Below, one piece after another: positions 44,571 through 56,275 of a stretch of DNA of 64,000 nt. The position numbers and the translations under genes were made by a program. The DNA comes from Bettongia penicillata ogilbyi (Eukaryota; Chordata; Mammalia; Diprotodontia; Potoroidae), in NCBI GenBank assembly GCA_023548195.1, contig JAJHZJ010000268.1:2884266-2948265 (forward strand). The letters run 5' to 3'. Within the stretch, counting starts at the first letter, position 1. Each line of letters opens with the position of its first letter. The notes under the pieces were generated by a model. It had not been told where the DNA came from and searched no databases. It saw only the letters and a program-made list of their open reading frames with translations.

Positions 44571-44930
44571 AATCATGATTGGCCTTAAGAACGACTGGGT
44601 CAGAAAAAAAAACAAACTATATAATGACACCTCCCTTGAACCTCTCTTGCTCCATATAATTCTGAGGGATTATGACCCAAGTTTGTCTCTTGATTCCTAA
44701 TCCCATGATCTTTCTAATACACTATACTGTTGGATTGTAAACTCAGCGAAGGCAAGAACTGAGTCTTTCCATATCTATTTCTTCCTATAGCTCTGCATAA
44801 TATATAACTGTCATGTAATAACAGTTGCTTAATTGAATTAAAAATTGGAGTTTTTCTTTTGGGGTACCATGTTGTAAAATGCTAAGGGGAGAAACATTCT
44901 CACTTAAACATCTTTTTTGATTGCCTAGTT
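44571..44930. other. No clear feature; weak L2 3'-like piece
   Basis: 'ttgtaaactcagcgaaggca' and 'actgagtctttccatatcta' near 44736-44790 resemble the forward L2 3' UTR. The rest is unrecognised. Confidence 0.35.
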
Positions 44931-44934
44931 TTGA

Positions 44935-45400
44935 ATTTTTCTATTTCCTTGATATTTAATAAATTTCAATAGCCCCCTATCACCTCTGGGATCAAATATA
45001 AAATCCTATGCCTAACTTTGAAAGTTCTTTGTAACCTATTTCCTTCCTGACTTTCATATACTCTCCAGTCTATTTCCATCGACCTCTGTTATTTCTCAAA
45101 GAGCGCATGCCATCTCTTGACTTCATGCATTTTCATTGGCTATCATCTACCTTCAAGGAGTTAGACAGTCCATGTCTAGAATGCTCTCCCTCCTTATCTA
45201 TACCTCCTGACTTCCCTGGTTTCCTTCAAGTCTCAGTTAAAATTCCAACTGCTACAGGAAGCTTTTCCTGAACCCTCGTAATACTACTGTCTGAAACAGA
45301 GACAAACTATTTTTGTCTTTTTTTGTATTCTCAGAACTTATTACACTGCCTGGCACATGATAGACTCTTAATTGCTTATTGACTTTAATACTTTCACAAA
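44935..45400 (+). mobile_element. L2 LINE 3' end
   Basis: Forward L2: 'cctctgggatcaaatataaa', 'ttccctggtttccttcaagt', 'caggaagcttttcctgaacc' and 'ttacactgcctggcacatga', through the ORF end and 3' UTR. Confidence 0.88.
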
Positions 45401-45950
45401 AGGTATGGTTTATTCATATTTTAGAAGGAAGAGAAGAAATATATTTAGGGATTTTGCTCCTGTCCTTAGAATGCCTCATATGAAGATGGAGAGGTCAGCT
45501 GATTTTCTTTATTCTATCTTCTTAACCTTTAGTTCAGTCCAGTCTTCCTTTAGCACCTTCTTTTTTCCTTTTAGCATCTGTTCGTACAGTGAACTCCCAC
45601 CACATCACCATGGTGCTTTAAAGTCGGCCATCAATCCTATGAGTAGATTCCTCAGATATGACCAGCAGCACTTGAGTTCTTCTTCCTATCCCAATAGTCC
45701 CCTATGACATTACCCATCAGATAAACTGGGTTTTTTTATAAGGCTAATTGAGATATTAATCTCTAAGAGAGTCTTAATGGGTGTATCCATCCTAGAGAAG
45801 ATTTACATTATAATATTCTATTTTTCATTTAACAAAAAGATGAATGTAATGTAGAATTTCCATGAAACATGGTAGGCTGGTATAATAGGTATAATTGATA
45901 TTAATATATATAGACAATATAATGGATTATAATAATATATATAGGTAAAA
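45401..45950. other. No recognised feature
   Basis: Includes a plus-strand frame of 111 codons (45372-45707) that overlaps the L2 end and has no domain. An AT-rich patch lies at 45895-45945. Confidence 0.45.
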
Positions 45951-45954
45951 TAGA

Positions 45955-46165
45955 GAGGGAGCTGGATTTGAAAGCTAGGACAACCTGAGTTCAAAGTCTT
46001 TTATAGGCACTTATTAGCTTACCAAATTACTACTCTGAGTCTCATCTATAAAATGAGGTAATAATACCTACTTCACAGAGTTGTTGTAAGGATCAAATAA
46101 AATCAAGTGTAAAGTACTTTGTAAACTATAATGCATTATACAAATATTATTTGCTTGCTATTGTT
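45955..46165 (+). repeat. MIR-type SINE
   Basis: 'caacctgagttcaaagtctt', 'ctgagtctcatctataaaat' and 'cagagttgttgtaaggatca', with the L2-like 3' end. Confidence 0.85.
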
Positions 46166-46169
46166 AAAG

Positions 46170-46600
46170 ATCTTTTTAACATAGCCTCTAAATAATGTAC
46201 TCTGACTATTGGTCAGTCCATAACATATCATAAACATGAGTGATAGAAATTGAAATTTTAAATAAGAGTTTTGTAGCCAATAGTCACAGGGATAGAAGAG
46301 ATAGGGATAATGAGGATTTATTTATTCAGAAAATTAGACAGAACCTCAAAACTCATCAGTACCAACCTCTACCTGAAGCATGAACCCTCACCTCACCATC
46401 CTCTCCCTGTAAATCTGCACCTAACCCAAAATACTAGCGATTTCTTACACTATTCTTGTGGACAAAATGTAGAGTATGCTAATACAGTTAGGTGAATTTG
46501 AAATTAGTTGATTGTTGAGAAACACATCTCCTCCTCCCTGAAAGAATGGTAATGATTCCTAGTGGAGTGGAATGCAAAATGATTTTGTCTTTTTTTTTCT
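46170..46600. other. No recognised feature
   Basis: AT-rich, no gene evidence. Confidence 0.4.
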
Positions 46601-46609
46601 ATTCTATCT

Positions 46610-47330
46610 AATCTTTTTAAAATGATTTGAATGGAAGTACAGAAGACATGAATAGCAAGCTTATGGATGACAGATATGAAGCTCTGAGGGACAGATGATA
46701 AAGATGGCAAAGATGTTCAACAAACTGTAACAATGGGTCATATAAAAGAGATGCAATTTAAGGGAAATAAATGCAAAATCCTGCACTTGGGTTCAAAAAT
46801 TCAAATGCATACGTGCAAAAGAGAGAACACAGGAATATAAAAAAGTGCACATGCACAAGATGTGAGACTTTTAATGGCCTCCAAGATCAATATTTATCAA
46901 CATGGCCAATATCACTCCACCCCGCAAAAATCCCCTTAAGGTAACCTGAGTCAATATTAAAATATAAGCCTACTATCTTGAAAAGTCAAGATGTTAGTTT
47001 TTCTGTTCTTTACCATGTCAGACTGGTTGCAGAGCATTATGTTTACTCTTGAGTGGGACATTTTAGAATGGATGTTGGCAAACTATGGCATGTCTTTAGG
47101 GGAGCAATAAATATTAATTAAGAGGATTCTTAACTGTATGTAGTCCATTAGGATCGGTTGAAAGAACTGGGGATCTTTAGCCTGGAAAAAGAGAATATTT
47201 ATGCGTCATATGACAGTTGTCTTGAAACGTATTAAGGGCTGTCATGTGTAAGACAGATTGGATGCTTTCCACATGGCCCCAGAAGACAGAAGTAGGAACG
47301 AGGGGTGGAAATTGAAAGGAGTATTATTTT
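46610..47330 (+). mobile_element. L3/CR1-type LINE relic, interrupted
   Basis: The first part (to about 46830) reads 'gcaagcttatggatgacaga' and 'atgcaaaatcctgcacttgg'. The second part (from about 47090) reads 'gatctttagcctggaaaaag' and 'ttaagggctgtcatgtgtaa', then 'acatggccccagaagacaga'. Unrelated sequence lies between. Confidence 0.65.
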
Positions 47331-47615
47331 TGCCTCCTCACTTCTACCTCTTAGAATCTCTAACTTCTCTTAAAGTATAGATCAAACGTCAGCTCTTCCA
47401 TATGATATGGTATTTCCTGATTTCCTTCAGTAACTAATGTCTCCCAAATTGCCTTGTAGTTATCTTATATAGACTTAGCTTCTATATATTTATTCACGCA
47501 CATATTTTTTTCCTGTATAATAAAAGCTCATTGAGGGTAGAGCTCATTTTGTCTTTGTGCCCCCAGAGCCTGGATCTTATCAGACAGTCAAAAATGATTA
47601 TTGAATGATTTAATT
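47331..47615 (+). mobile_element. L2 LINE 3' end
   Basis: 'ctcttagaatctctaacttc', 'ataataaaagctcattgagg' and 'gcccccagagcctggatctt', a decayed forward L2 end. Confidence 0.75.
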
Positions 47616-47740
47616 CAATTCTGTTCGACAAATATTTAAAAATGCTGCTCTGTACCAGATACTGGGTATGCAAAGAAAGGAACTGAATAGAAGGATCCCT
47701 GCTCTAAAGGAGATTGTATTTCTCTTGATACAATGGTGAT
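47616..47740 (-). mobile_element. L2 3' end fragment, antisense
   Basis: 'caattctgttcgacaaatat' and 'cagatactgggtatgcaaag' read as an antisense L2 terminus directly abutting the previous forward copy. Confidence 0.6.
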
Positions 47741-48925
47741 GATGGAATGAACCTTAGAGATAATCCTGCCCAATCACAGTAATAGTTGACTGCTACACAG
47801 GATTTAAGCTCACAGTGTTAGTCAGTGGACAAAGTAGAATTAGATACTCAGATACCCATCCAGGTGTCCTCTCTACTACATCACAGTTCAAACACACCCA
47901 ATGCAGTCAACCTTAGAACCAATCATGCGCTAAAGGAGGGAACAATAAAGGGCTTTATCAAACATGAGTTTAAAAGTGTAATTTCCTCTAGCACAACTAA
48001 AGAGGAAGAAGAAACCCATTTTTTAAGTCTTCAGCCTTGAAGTGAGAAAGCTTTCTCCCTGCATGGAAATGTCTTCTAACATGACTCTGCTGGGTATAAA
48101 ATGAACTTTATTTTGAATGACAGTCTGCTATTTTCTTCTCCGAATCCTCAGTCTAACTCTATTTCATGGTGTGTCGACTCTCTATATGATTACTCCAATA
48201 TTCAGGTGCAGAGAAGTAAATGTTTCATGAAAGTGATGTCCCTGTCAGTAGCGTGCATATCATCTGGCCCCTGGAGCTGTCAGTGAACAGATTGTGGAAT
48301 TACCATTAGAATGCAGGAGCCCCTCGCTGCAGGCAGAAAGTGGAGAGCCAGGAAGCATATGTCACCAGCATGATATTTTAGCTTCATACGAATCCGCAAA
48401 GTGGAAATAAGCCAGCAAGGCTGCAGCAACTGCTAACTGTTCTGTCTACCCATGTTTCCCCATTACACCATATGTTCAGAAAATTTTCAGTAAAGGGGAA
48501 GGAATAAGATGAGATGCGCCTTCCCTCTACTAACAGAGAACATTTCCTGATAGGGCTTGAAAGAGTGAGGCTTCCGGGCTGGCTTGGACTACTACAGCAG
48601 AGACAGCGAAAGCAAATCCTCCAACTCCAGTGCCAGCTAAGCTGCCAATCTCCCAGAACAGCCAGTTATCAGAGACAGAAAGGTACCGCCTTCCCCCTCA
48701 GACTTATCTCCTATTATTCCCCTCCATAGTCTGACTGGTATTGTTTTTCTGTTCCTTATGCCTGAACATCCTCCTCCTTCATATTGGATTGGTGAATCCA
48801 TAAGCATCCTTTAAAGACTAGTTGAAATACCACCTTAACCAACAAGACTTCTCTGCCCCTATTCCCTTCTCTGCCCCTCTGACCTTTGTTCTATGTGTTG
48901 TTCCTCTCTGGTTGCACCACAAAAT
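47741..48925. other. No recognised feature
   Basis: About 1.2 kb without a repeat family I can name. Several 60-71 codon frames show no domain. Confidence 0.45.
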
Positions 48926-49190
48926 TCTGTATTCAGCAGATGATGGAGTGATGGGCCTGAGGTCAGGAAGACCTAAGTTGAAATTCCACTTCAATCAATC
49001 AATAACTCATTAAACACTTACTATGTGCCAGGCACTATGCTAAGCACAGGGGATACAAGGAAAGGCAAAAACCAAAACAAACACAAATAACAGTTGTTAC
49101 CCTCAAGGAACCTACATGTATGCACAAGATAACCTTGTGGGATGGAGACATAACAGTTGGAAGGGGATCACAGGGATTTGCTGAAGTAAC
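48926..49190 (-). mobile_element. SINE scrap plus L2 3' end
   Basis: A short forward SINE head (48926-48985, 'gatgatggagtgatgggcct') precedes a clear antisense L2 end ('cattaaacacttactatgtg', 'gctaagcacaggggatacaa'). L2 sequence seems to resume at 49640-49800 beyond a younger SINE. Confidence 0.75.
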
Positions 49191-49249
49191 ATCAACCTGA
49201 TTTTGAGAGTGAAATGTTAAATTGTCTATGGGAGCATCAATACCTTTTG

Positions 49250-49500
49250 CTGTTGTTCAGTAAATTTTCAGTCATGTTTGACTCTTAATAACCCCATTTG
49301 GGGTTTTCTTGACAGGTATTATGAGTGGTTTGTCATTTCCTTCTTCAGCTCATATTACAGAAGAAGAAACTGAGGCAAACAAAGTTAAGTGACTTACCCA
49401 GGGTTACATAGTTAATAAGTCTCTGAGGCTGGATTTTAATTCAGGAAAATAAATTTTCTTGACTCCAGGTCTGGCACTCTCTCCACTGCAGCACCTTAGA
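49250..49500 (-). repeat. MAR1/RTE-type SINE
   Basis: 'ttgctgttgttcagtaaatt', 'catttggggttttcttgaca', 'gaagaagaaactgaggcaaa' and 'cttacccagggttacatagt'. Nested in or near an L2. Confidence 0.9.
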
Positions 49501-49639
49501 AACTGGTAAATGATGCATATTGGGTCTTGATTTGTTTTGCTGATTCTTTAGACTTAAGAAACTGATGCGAAAGTGCTAATGATGCAAATTAAACTTTAAG
49601 TGTACAGTGGCACCTTTCTTTTCCCTTCAAGAGTTGGTT

Positions 49640-49800
49640 ATTAAAAATTTACCAGCATATCTCTACAGGGACAGGATACAGGCAATACTACAGAAAGTGA
49701 CCTTTGACTTGAGTCTTAAAGGAAGTCAGGGATTCTGAAGTGATATGTGAAGAAAACCTTCCAGGCTTATGGGGCAGCCAGTGGAAAGGCCCAGACATAA
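49640..49800 (-). mobile_element. L2 fragment (continuation)
   Basis: 'tgacttgagtcttaaaggaa', 'tcagggattctgaa' and 'ttatggggcagccagtggaa' follow antisense L2. Confidence 0.6.
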
Positions 49801-49801
49801 T

Positions 49802-50095
49802 GAAGCAGTTAGGTCATGTAGTGGTTATAGTGCTAGACTTGAAATACAGAGAACATCATCTAAAACTCTGCCTTGGACACAAACTATGAGACCCTAGCAA
49901 GTCCTTTAACCTCTCTCAGTCTCAGTTTCTTTATCTGGGTATAATATAAACCCTTACTTCTAAAAGGATTGTTGTGAAGTTGAAAGGAGATAATATAATG
50001 AAAACACTTTGAAATGTTAGCTGCCGTTATAATGATTATACTGCAGCTGAGTATACATTTAACTGGCTACGTGACTCTGGGCAAGTCATTTAACT
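49802..50095 (+). repeat. MIR-type SINE plus second fragment
   Basis: A complete decayed MIR-type copy ('ctgccttggacacaaactat', 'gtctcagtttctttatctgg') is followed at about 50050-50095 by a scrap of another SINE ('gtgactctgggcaagtcatt'). Confidence 0.75.
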
Positions 50096-50099
50096 TCTA

Positions 50100-50530
50100 T
50101 ACCACAAGAAAATCTCTAGGATTTTTCTACTAAACTATATATGTTTTATTGGAGATATTTCACTTAATGAAATTATCAGCTTATCTGTAACTTAAATAAT
50201 GAGGATCAAGGGAAGTCCTGATCAGCTTGATAAGCATCCCCCTCCCTAATCAACTTAATGAAATTACGTGGTCTGGACCTTCCAAGCAGGATCTGGAAAG
50301 TACTTCCCATGGAGCTGAACTTGTGAACTAACTCCATATTGACTGGACTTCTGTTTGTGGTTTAGTTGACTGAAATTCTCATGAATGGATTCTTGTCAGG
50401 GCACCTCCTCCATCTGTGGGTCTATAAGGATGAGTTACACATTCTCTCACACTTAAATAAAAACCAAAAACATTCTTCACGTATGGTGTATTTTATCTTC
50501 CTTAGCTTTCCGGACTGGAGTGCAGCATAG
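50100..50530 (+). mobile_element. LTR-like sequence (tentative)
   Basis: 'ctataaggatgagttacaca' (TATA-like) is followed about 40 bases later by 'cttaaataaaaacc' (poly-A-signal-like), and then a segment of R/U5-like layout. I could not define TG...CA ends, a target duplication or a partner LTR, so this is only a candidate solo LTR. Confidence 0.3.
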
Positions 50531-51380
50531 GGTAGGGAAAGAGACTTTTGCTTCTTCTTTCTGTCCTACTAGATAATGACTAGATAGAGAAGAAGATGGC
50601 AAGCTGCCTCTGCTTGCCCAGTGGCCTGAGCAGGGAGATAATATACCTTGAGCTGCTGGCTACCATATACATTTCTACTTCCTCTTCCTTACACAAGTTA
50701 AAGAAAACAGTTTTAGAGACGGTTCTGTTTTGATCTTTCTAAACAAGTTTGGGAGTCTAAGAGATCAAGAATTCCTAAGTTCAAGAGGTGGGTACCCCTT
50801 CCCAGAGAGAGACTTCCTCAGCAGGAGACTCATTGGAGAAAGATGAGGAGTTCCATCAGAATTAAAGGCAGGATGAAAGTCATGCCAATAAAGGACATGA
50901 GATGTGGGAGTGGAGAGAGTGCTCTAAATTGGATGATACAAAATTGGATGGGAAGTACTTGTTTGGCAGTTTCCCAAAATGCCTTCAACTCCACTTCAAT
51001 AGGAGTAGAGAGGGGAAATATGATGAGGTAATATGTCTTATTCATTAGTGTTTTATTTATGGACTCTTATTTATGGTTTATACTTTATGTGTGTGTATGT
51101 GTGTAGATTTGGTAGGGGAAATGAATGACTTGTGTACTTTATGACCATTTTCCATGTCGAGTATCTGTCCAAGGGTTTGGAACCATGTTATACAAGTCTG
51201 GGGAAACCTAGTCATAAGTTATATCTAACATTCATTCAGATTTTTCTAAATTTTTATTCTGGGATGGAGGCAAAGAAAGATGCTGATACTTTGGAGTCAA
51301 GTTTCGCAAGCTTGGAGTTGGCAAGGGATAGGAGCAATATCAGTTTCAGAGAACTACTTGTGCCATTAAACATAGTTGTT
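50531..51380. other. No recognised feature
   Basis: Overlapping short frames near 50830-51045 on both strands show no domain. Confidence 0.4.
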
Positions 51381-51384
51381 ATAT

Positions 51385-51475
51385 TCTGTAGTCAAGCTTC
51401 AACTCAGGTTTTCCTGACTCTAAGACTCACCATCCATCCACTGTGCCATGCTGCCTCCATCATCAATTTTAAATC
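51385..51475 (-). repeat. MAR1/RTE-type SINE, head end only
   Basis: 'caactcaggttttcctgact' and 'catccactgtgccatgctgc' are the antisense tRNA-like head. Confidence 0.75.
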
Positions 51476-51479
51476 ATAA

Positions 51480-51695
51480 AGTTGGGGGTTAAAATGACCT
51501 TTGAGGTCATCTAGTCATTCACATGCCCCTCCCTTATTTTACAAATGAAGAAAGGAAACCCAAAAACATTGTGACGTGAGCTCAAACTAGTTAATCTCAG
51601 AGATGGGATTCATACCTTAATCATCTGAGATAGGAAGAATCAGAATCAGATTTCAAATGCAGACCCTTGGCTCCCAAATTCAGCTTTCTTTCCCT
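51480..51695 (-). repeat. CORE-SINE relic
   Basis: 'gacctttgaggtcatctagt' and 'cttattttacaaatgaagaa' show the antisense core. The remainder is decayed. Confidence 0.7.
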
Positions 51696-51699
51696 TAAT

Positions 51700-52370
51700 T
51701 TAAGCATTCTCAGTTTGAGAAACATGCTTATATAAATCCTTTTAGGGTGTCAATTTCCCACCCAGCACAAGATCGTGCATGGCACAGTTGACCAGTATTG
51801 CAAAGATGGCAAGCTTGGAATAAAATGATGAATCAGCATTCCTCCCTGAAAATGAGTTTTTAAAAAATCACTAACTTTGTGCAATTTGTAGTTCTGTTCA
51901 TTGTGGAGAACATGTTTCAATTCCTAGAGAATTGCTCAGACCAATGGAATTTTCTACACTCCCTGCAAGTTTGGCAATGAAATTCCAGCATAAAACCCTA
52001 ATGCCTGAAAGTGAGGGAATGAACTGCATGAATTAATTTATAACTTTCATCACTGTGCTCATTGCAAGAGGTAGGATATAAAAAAATGCAAACACATTTT
52101 ATAAAATTCCACATGTAACTTCAATTTTGATGAAAGTCATTTTGTCATTTATCAAAATGTCATTTAAGAGGTAATGAAGACTGATTCCCCAAGTCTCACA
52201 GGAAAATCAGTCTCTTTATTGTCTAGGCAGTTATACCTCAAAACCATATCTGGGATCACATTTGTATTGATGGCATTTTGAGCTGTAAACTCCATGAGGG
52301 CCAGGATCATGCTTTATTTTGTGTTTTTCTTGTAAATTGTGGACTTAGTTTCCACATGGGCATGATTACT
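51700..52370. other. Mostly unrecognised; weak L2 scrap
   Basis: A piece near 52280-52345 ('taaactccatgagggccagg') resembles the forward L2 3' UTR. The rest is not recognised. Confidence 0.4.
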
Positions 52371-52374
52371 GTTT

Positions 52375-52640
52375 TAGTACCTAATAATAATAATGATAAT
52401 TATCATTTATATAATAATTTAAGGTGTTCAAAAATGTGTTAAAATTTCACCTCAATTTATCCTCACAACAATCCTGGGAGGTCGATGTTATAAATATCTT
52501 CAATTTATAGATAAGGAAACTGAGGCAAATGGAGATTATAATATTTGTCCAGGATCAGTGAGTTAGGAAATGTTTGAGGCTGGATTCAAACTTGAATCTT
52601 CCTAACTCCAAGTCCAGCAATCTATTCACTGCCTCTTAGT
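52375..52640 (-). repeat. MAR1-type CORE-SINE
   Basis: 'cctcacaacaatcctgggag', 'agataaggaaactgaggcaa' and 'aatcttcctaactccaagtc'. Complete. Confidence 0.9.
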
Positions 52641-52669
52641 TTATTTTACATATCTTGAGATTTTTCTTG

Positions 52670-52850
52670 CTAATCTGAGACTGAGACAGTGGAGGAGACA
52701 CTGGACTTGTAGTTAGAAACCTCTATTTGAAATGATGCCTCTGTCACAAAGGTCATTTTCCCACTCCGAACCTCAGGTTCCTTTATCTTGAAATGAAAGT
52801 GTTGGACAAGAGGGTACTCATGTTTCCTTCTAATTCAAATCCATGATTAT
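52670..52850 (+). repeat. MIR-type SINE
   Basis: 'gagacactggacttgtagtt' and 'gaacctcaggttcctttatc', with a decayed tail to 'ccttctaattcaaatccatg'. Confidence 0.65.
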
Positions 52851-53144
52851 TTCACTTGACAGATGAGGAAACTTTAACTGAGAGAGAACCTGATTATAAC
52901 CCCAGTTTTCTTGATCCTTTGCCAATAATACTGAAATAAAGGTACACAATGGTACAGTTTGAGAGATCTTGAATGTCTTTTTGCCAGTAGACAGGACTAT
53001 TGGCTTCTCGTCATATGTGTAAACTGTCCCATTTCCAATGAATTTCCTTGAATATGTATATGAATAATACATAAGGCATGTTCTTCACAGCCTTCAGTGG
53101 AGACCCATTATATGAATCAAAATCAATATTAAATCAAACAGTCT

Positions 53145-53220
53145 GTTGATTAAAATGAGGGTTTTGGATGAGATGATCTCTAAGGTACCTTCTAACTCTA
53201 ATATTCTGAGTCTATGATTT
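53145..53220 (+). repeat. MIR-type SINE, 3' end
   Basis: 'ttggatgagatgatctctaa' and 'ggtaccttctaactctaata' form the usual tail. Confidence 0.65.
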
Positions 53221-53499
53221 AAAAATTGTAATGGATGTAAAAATGTGTGCTCATAACAGCATTTACAAATAGCATTTTAAAATGATTTGTACTTATCAAT
53301 AAAGTATTTGTGGAGTTCTCCTTGGATGTCCAACCTTGGACTAGTTGTTTTATGATATACAGAGAACTATAGTACATTCAGTTCAGTGAAAGAACCATTT
53401 TTAAGTGCCTGCTGATTCAAGGAATTGTCCTGGATTCTGAGCATTTAGGTAATTTAAATGGGAAGATCATTCTCATTCATTAATAGGCCCATACAACCT

Positions 53500-53935
53500 A
53501 CTTAAATCTCATGGAGGCCTAAGTCACATGTGCTGGGAGGAGCTTGCTGAACAGGTGGAACAGGAAGGATAGAATAGAACTGGGAGGAAGTTAGGGAGAG
53601 TAGTTAGGGGTGGAGGAGAGAGGACACAAGCAGGCACAGCTAGTGTTGTAAGTGTTGTTTGTAGGGAGGCCCCAGCAGGGTTGGGGGGAAGACTTGAGAA
53701 TGGCCTTGTCTCCTGCAGTGCAAATGTGTATTGACTTCTTGGTTATTATGATGGATTTGGCTTTCTGGTGTTGGGATTTGACTTTCTGGTGTCTGAATAA
53801 ATGTTTTACTTCTGCCTTCTATAACGGAGAATCTATTATACTTTGTAATTCAGAAGTACACTGGCATATTCATAGTCACCACTGGTGCTGTGAATATTGC
53901 CTTAGCAACTTTAGAAGAAGTATATAATTGAGGTC
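53500..53935 (+). mobile_element. LTR-like sequence (endogenous retrovirus type, tentative)
   Basis: A purine-rich first half is followed by 'tgtctgaataaatgttttac' (poly-A signal with a T/C-rich stretch after it), an arrangement typical of an LTR's R/U5. I believe related sequence is repeated in marsupial DNA, but that is from memory and untested. No internal retroviral genes accompany it. The plus-strand 91-codon frame inside is probably meaningless. Confidence 0.4.
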
Positions 53936-54199
53936 TTATGTATGATAGATACCTAATGATTATGTGTGGGCTTAAATTATTTTCATAATATAGCATCACA
54001 GGAGATATTTTTTAGTTTAAGCTTTGAGAAACAAAGTTAATTGCATAGATTAATGACTGAGTTATTCAACTCCATAACTACAACCATCCATTAGAGATAG
54101 CATGTACCACCATCATAAAAATATACCCTGATATGCATGCTGTGAATTAAAACATCAAAGTGGACCTAAGAGGAAATTAAGCCATTTTTTCACTTTTCT

Positions 54200-54375
54200 A
54201 TTTCCCTTCAATTCAATTTGACAAATATTTATTGAGTATCTCTACTATGCAATGGGGAAGGCAAAATGATGTTAGTAGATAAAGAGCTGGGCTTGGAATC
54301 AGGAAAGCAGGTTCAAGCTTGCTCTCAGAAACATACCAGCACTGGGCAAGTCACTGAAACTGTCCATGCCAAGAT
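54200..54375 (+). repeat. L2 scrap and MIR-type SINE
   Basis: An antisense L2 end ('gacaaatatttattgagtat') at 54215-54255 is followed by a forward SINE ('gggcttggaatcaggaaagc', 'cactgggcaagtcactgaaa'). Confidence 0.6.
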
Positions 54376-54519
54376 AACCCTATTAGACTTAAGTTACAGA
54401 TGTATAGGAGGAAAGAGTTTCTAAACTTGGAGGAGTTCTCTACTTGGATGAAATCACAGGTTCAAATCCCATCATTCTTCCACTGAAAGAGGGGAAAGAA
54501 GATTTTAGGAGGTCCATGA

Positions 54520-54685
54520 ACTAGGGTGGAAAAAAATTCCAACACATCTATATTTTTCACTAACCTTTGACTTCCTTCATGTATTTCATTTTATTCATTC
54601 TCATACTTTATTTTATATACTTTTTGAGAAGGGGTCCATAGGATGTCAAAGGGGTCTGGTTAAGAACCCTGGTGTTACATGCTAT
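54520..54685. mobile_element. hAT-like MITE copy 2
   Basis: The right end 'tctggttaagaaccctgg' and the internal 'gaaggggtccataggatgtc' match the family of 14738-14912 (same terminal logic). The left inverted end is unclear. Confidence 0.5.
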
Positions 54686-54949
54686 AGATGAACTCTTCTT
54701 CACTAGAGGTCAGCCAATGAAGCCTAAATGTCCATTTGTTAAAGTCATGGAAGAGGGGATAACTGATCAGGTACAAAGTGAATTTGATGACTTCTGAGAT
54801 CTCTTCCATTTCTGTGGTTCTGTGATCAATTATAGCAGCCTCTTCTCCCTACACTCTTTGGTAGGAGAAATGAACATATATACAAACACTCTTGCATACA
54901 CACATACATACTTATATACACATGTGTATAACTATTACTAAATAAGATA

Positions 54950-55085
54950 AATGCATACAAGTGCAAATAAAAGTACTATGGGAGATGTCAATAGAAGAGG
55001 AATCATTTCTGACTGGAAGAAAATCAAGACAGACTTCAAAAAGGAGATTGCATTTAAGCTGGGTCTTGAACAATAAAAGATAGTA
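54950..55085 (-). mobile_element. L2 fragment
   Basis: 'catttaagctgggtcttgaa' with preceding 'gactggaagaaaatcaagac' reads as antisense L2. Confidence 0.6.
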
Positions 55086-55089
55086 CAAT

Positions 55090-55110
55090 GTTTTATTAAG
55101 CACACACATA

Positions 55111-55153
<43 letters not shown>

Positions 55154-55160
55154 GTGTTAC
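55090..55160. repeat. (TA)n tract with CA/TG flanks
   Basis: Pure TA run at about 55115-55147, flanked by 'cacacacatatgtacat' and 'acatatgtgt', overall close to a perfect palindrome. Confidence 0.95.
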
Positions 55161-55495
55161 AAATTCAAGTAATGTAGGGGTTCAGAAGAAAAAAGAGGAA
55201 ACTTTTTCAAGGAGAAGGGCTTGGGTTATCTTTGAAGTTTCAGAAGTATTTGGTAAATTAAGGAGGGAAATGGAGAATATTTTAGTTATAGTTATCAAAC
55301 TAATATTTAGAAATCTGAATCTGGATCTCAAGGAAGGAGTCAGTCTTAAAGCTATGGATATAAATGTCCACAGAAAGGAGAGAGTTAAAGCTATTTAAAC
55401 TTTTTTTTAATCCTAGTAGAAGAGAATGACACTCCATTAATGATAAAATGGAGTATAGCTCCTTTCTCCCTTGTGGATTCTAAAGCTCTTTTTTT
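55161..55495. other. No recognised feature
   Basis: AG-rich sequence with a possible decayed L2 piece ('gaatattttagttatagtta'). Unassigned. Confidence 0.35.
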
Positions 55496-55499
55496 TGGT

Positions 55500-55640
55500 C
55501 ATTTATCAGGTTGGTAAACCCTTTATCAGAAAAATCATTTTTAAACATAAAATAAAATATGTAGATTAAAGAAAATTGAAATATAATTGTCTAAATATTA
55601 AAAATGTCACAGACCTCAGGTTAAGAACTCTTGTTTTAGG
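55500..55640. mobile_element. hAT-like MITE copy 3
   Basis: 'cacagacctcaggttaagaa' followed by 'ctcttg' is the same terminal sequence as the copies at 14.7 and 54.6 kb, with the AT-rich interior ('aaaataaaatatgtagatta'). Confidence 0.5.
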
Positions 55641-56180
55641 AAGTTCCAAAAATAAAAATGTAGGGCAAGGACTTGGGGTGGGAGTGGGGATTTAATTCTA
55701 GAGACTGGGCATGGACTAAAAGTAGACTAAAGGAACTGAAGATATTGGGGAAAGATGGGATAAGAATGAGGGCTTCCTGCCATTCTAGCCATATGGTCAT
55801 GAGGTCCTTGCAGATAGACTGGGGCACATAGTGCCCAAGGCTATGGAGGAGGCACATTTATCATTTTGGCAGGCTTCATGGATGTGCTGGATAATGGCCA
55901 GCCATATGAGTAATCACTGGCATCCAGCCAGAATAGCAGTGGCTATAGTGCTTGGGAAGTACCCCAGGTGGGGAAGACTGGGGAAAAAAAAGATGGGAAG
56001 AAACCATGCTGGTTGTAACTGCAGTAAACTGGAAGCAGTTAGGTTGCTTTGGGGGTTTCTTGAATGGCAGGGACAACCACAGAGTCAGCCTCCCCAAAAC
56101 CAGGGTATTACAGAATTACTGAGAAGATGGGAGGCTCAGTACTATTTTCTGAGGGTATTCTTTGCCCAAGAGACATAGCC
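55641..56180. other. Unrecognised, GC-richer stretch with short open frames
   Basis: A plus-strand frame of 115 codons (55831-56178) and a minus-strand frame of 73 codons (55876-56097) overlap. The 115-codon product is Trp-, Gln- and Arg-rich with no domain I recognise. Length is not beyond chance and no homology is claimed. Confidence 0.35.
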
Positions 56181-56184
56181 AACT

Positions 56185-56275
56185 GAACAATGAATTCACT
56201 TAGCCAGTAAATAACTATTTATTAATACCTACTATGTGTCAGGGACTGTGCTAAGCTCTGGAATAGGTTGAATTT
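56185..56275 (-). mobile_element. L2 3' end fragment
   Basis: 'aactatttattaatacctac' and 'tatgtgtcagggactgtgct'. Confidence 0.8.

Noticed and set aside
55831..56178. 115-codon plus-strand frame as a novel small protein
   Set aside because: No domain or compositional sign of coding, overlapped by an antisense frame; length within chance. Kept only as an unassigned stretch.
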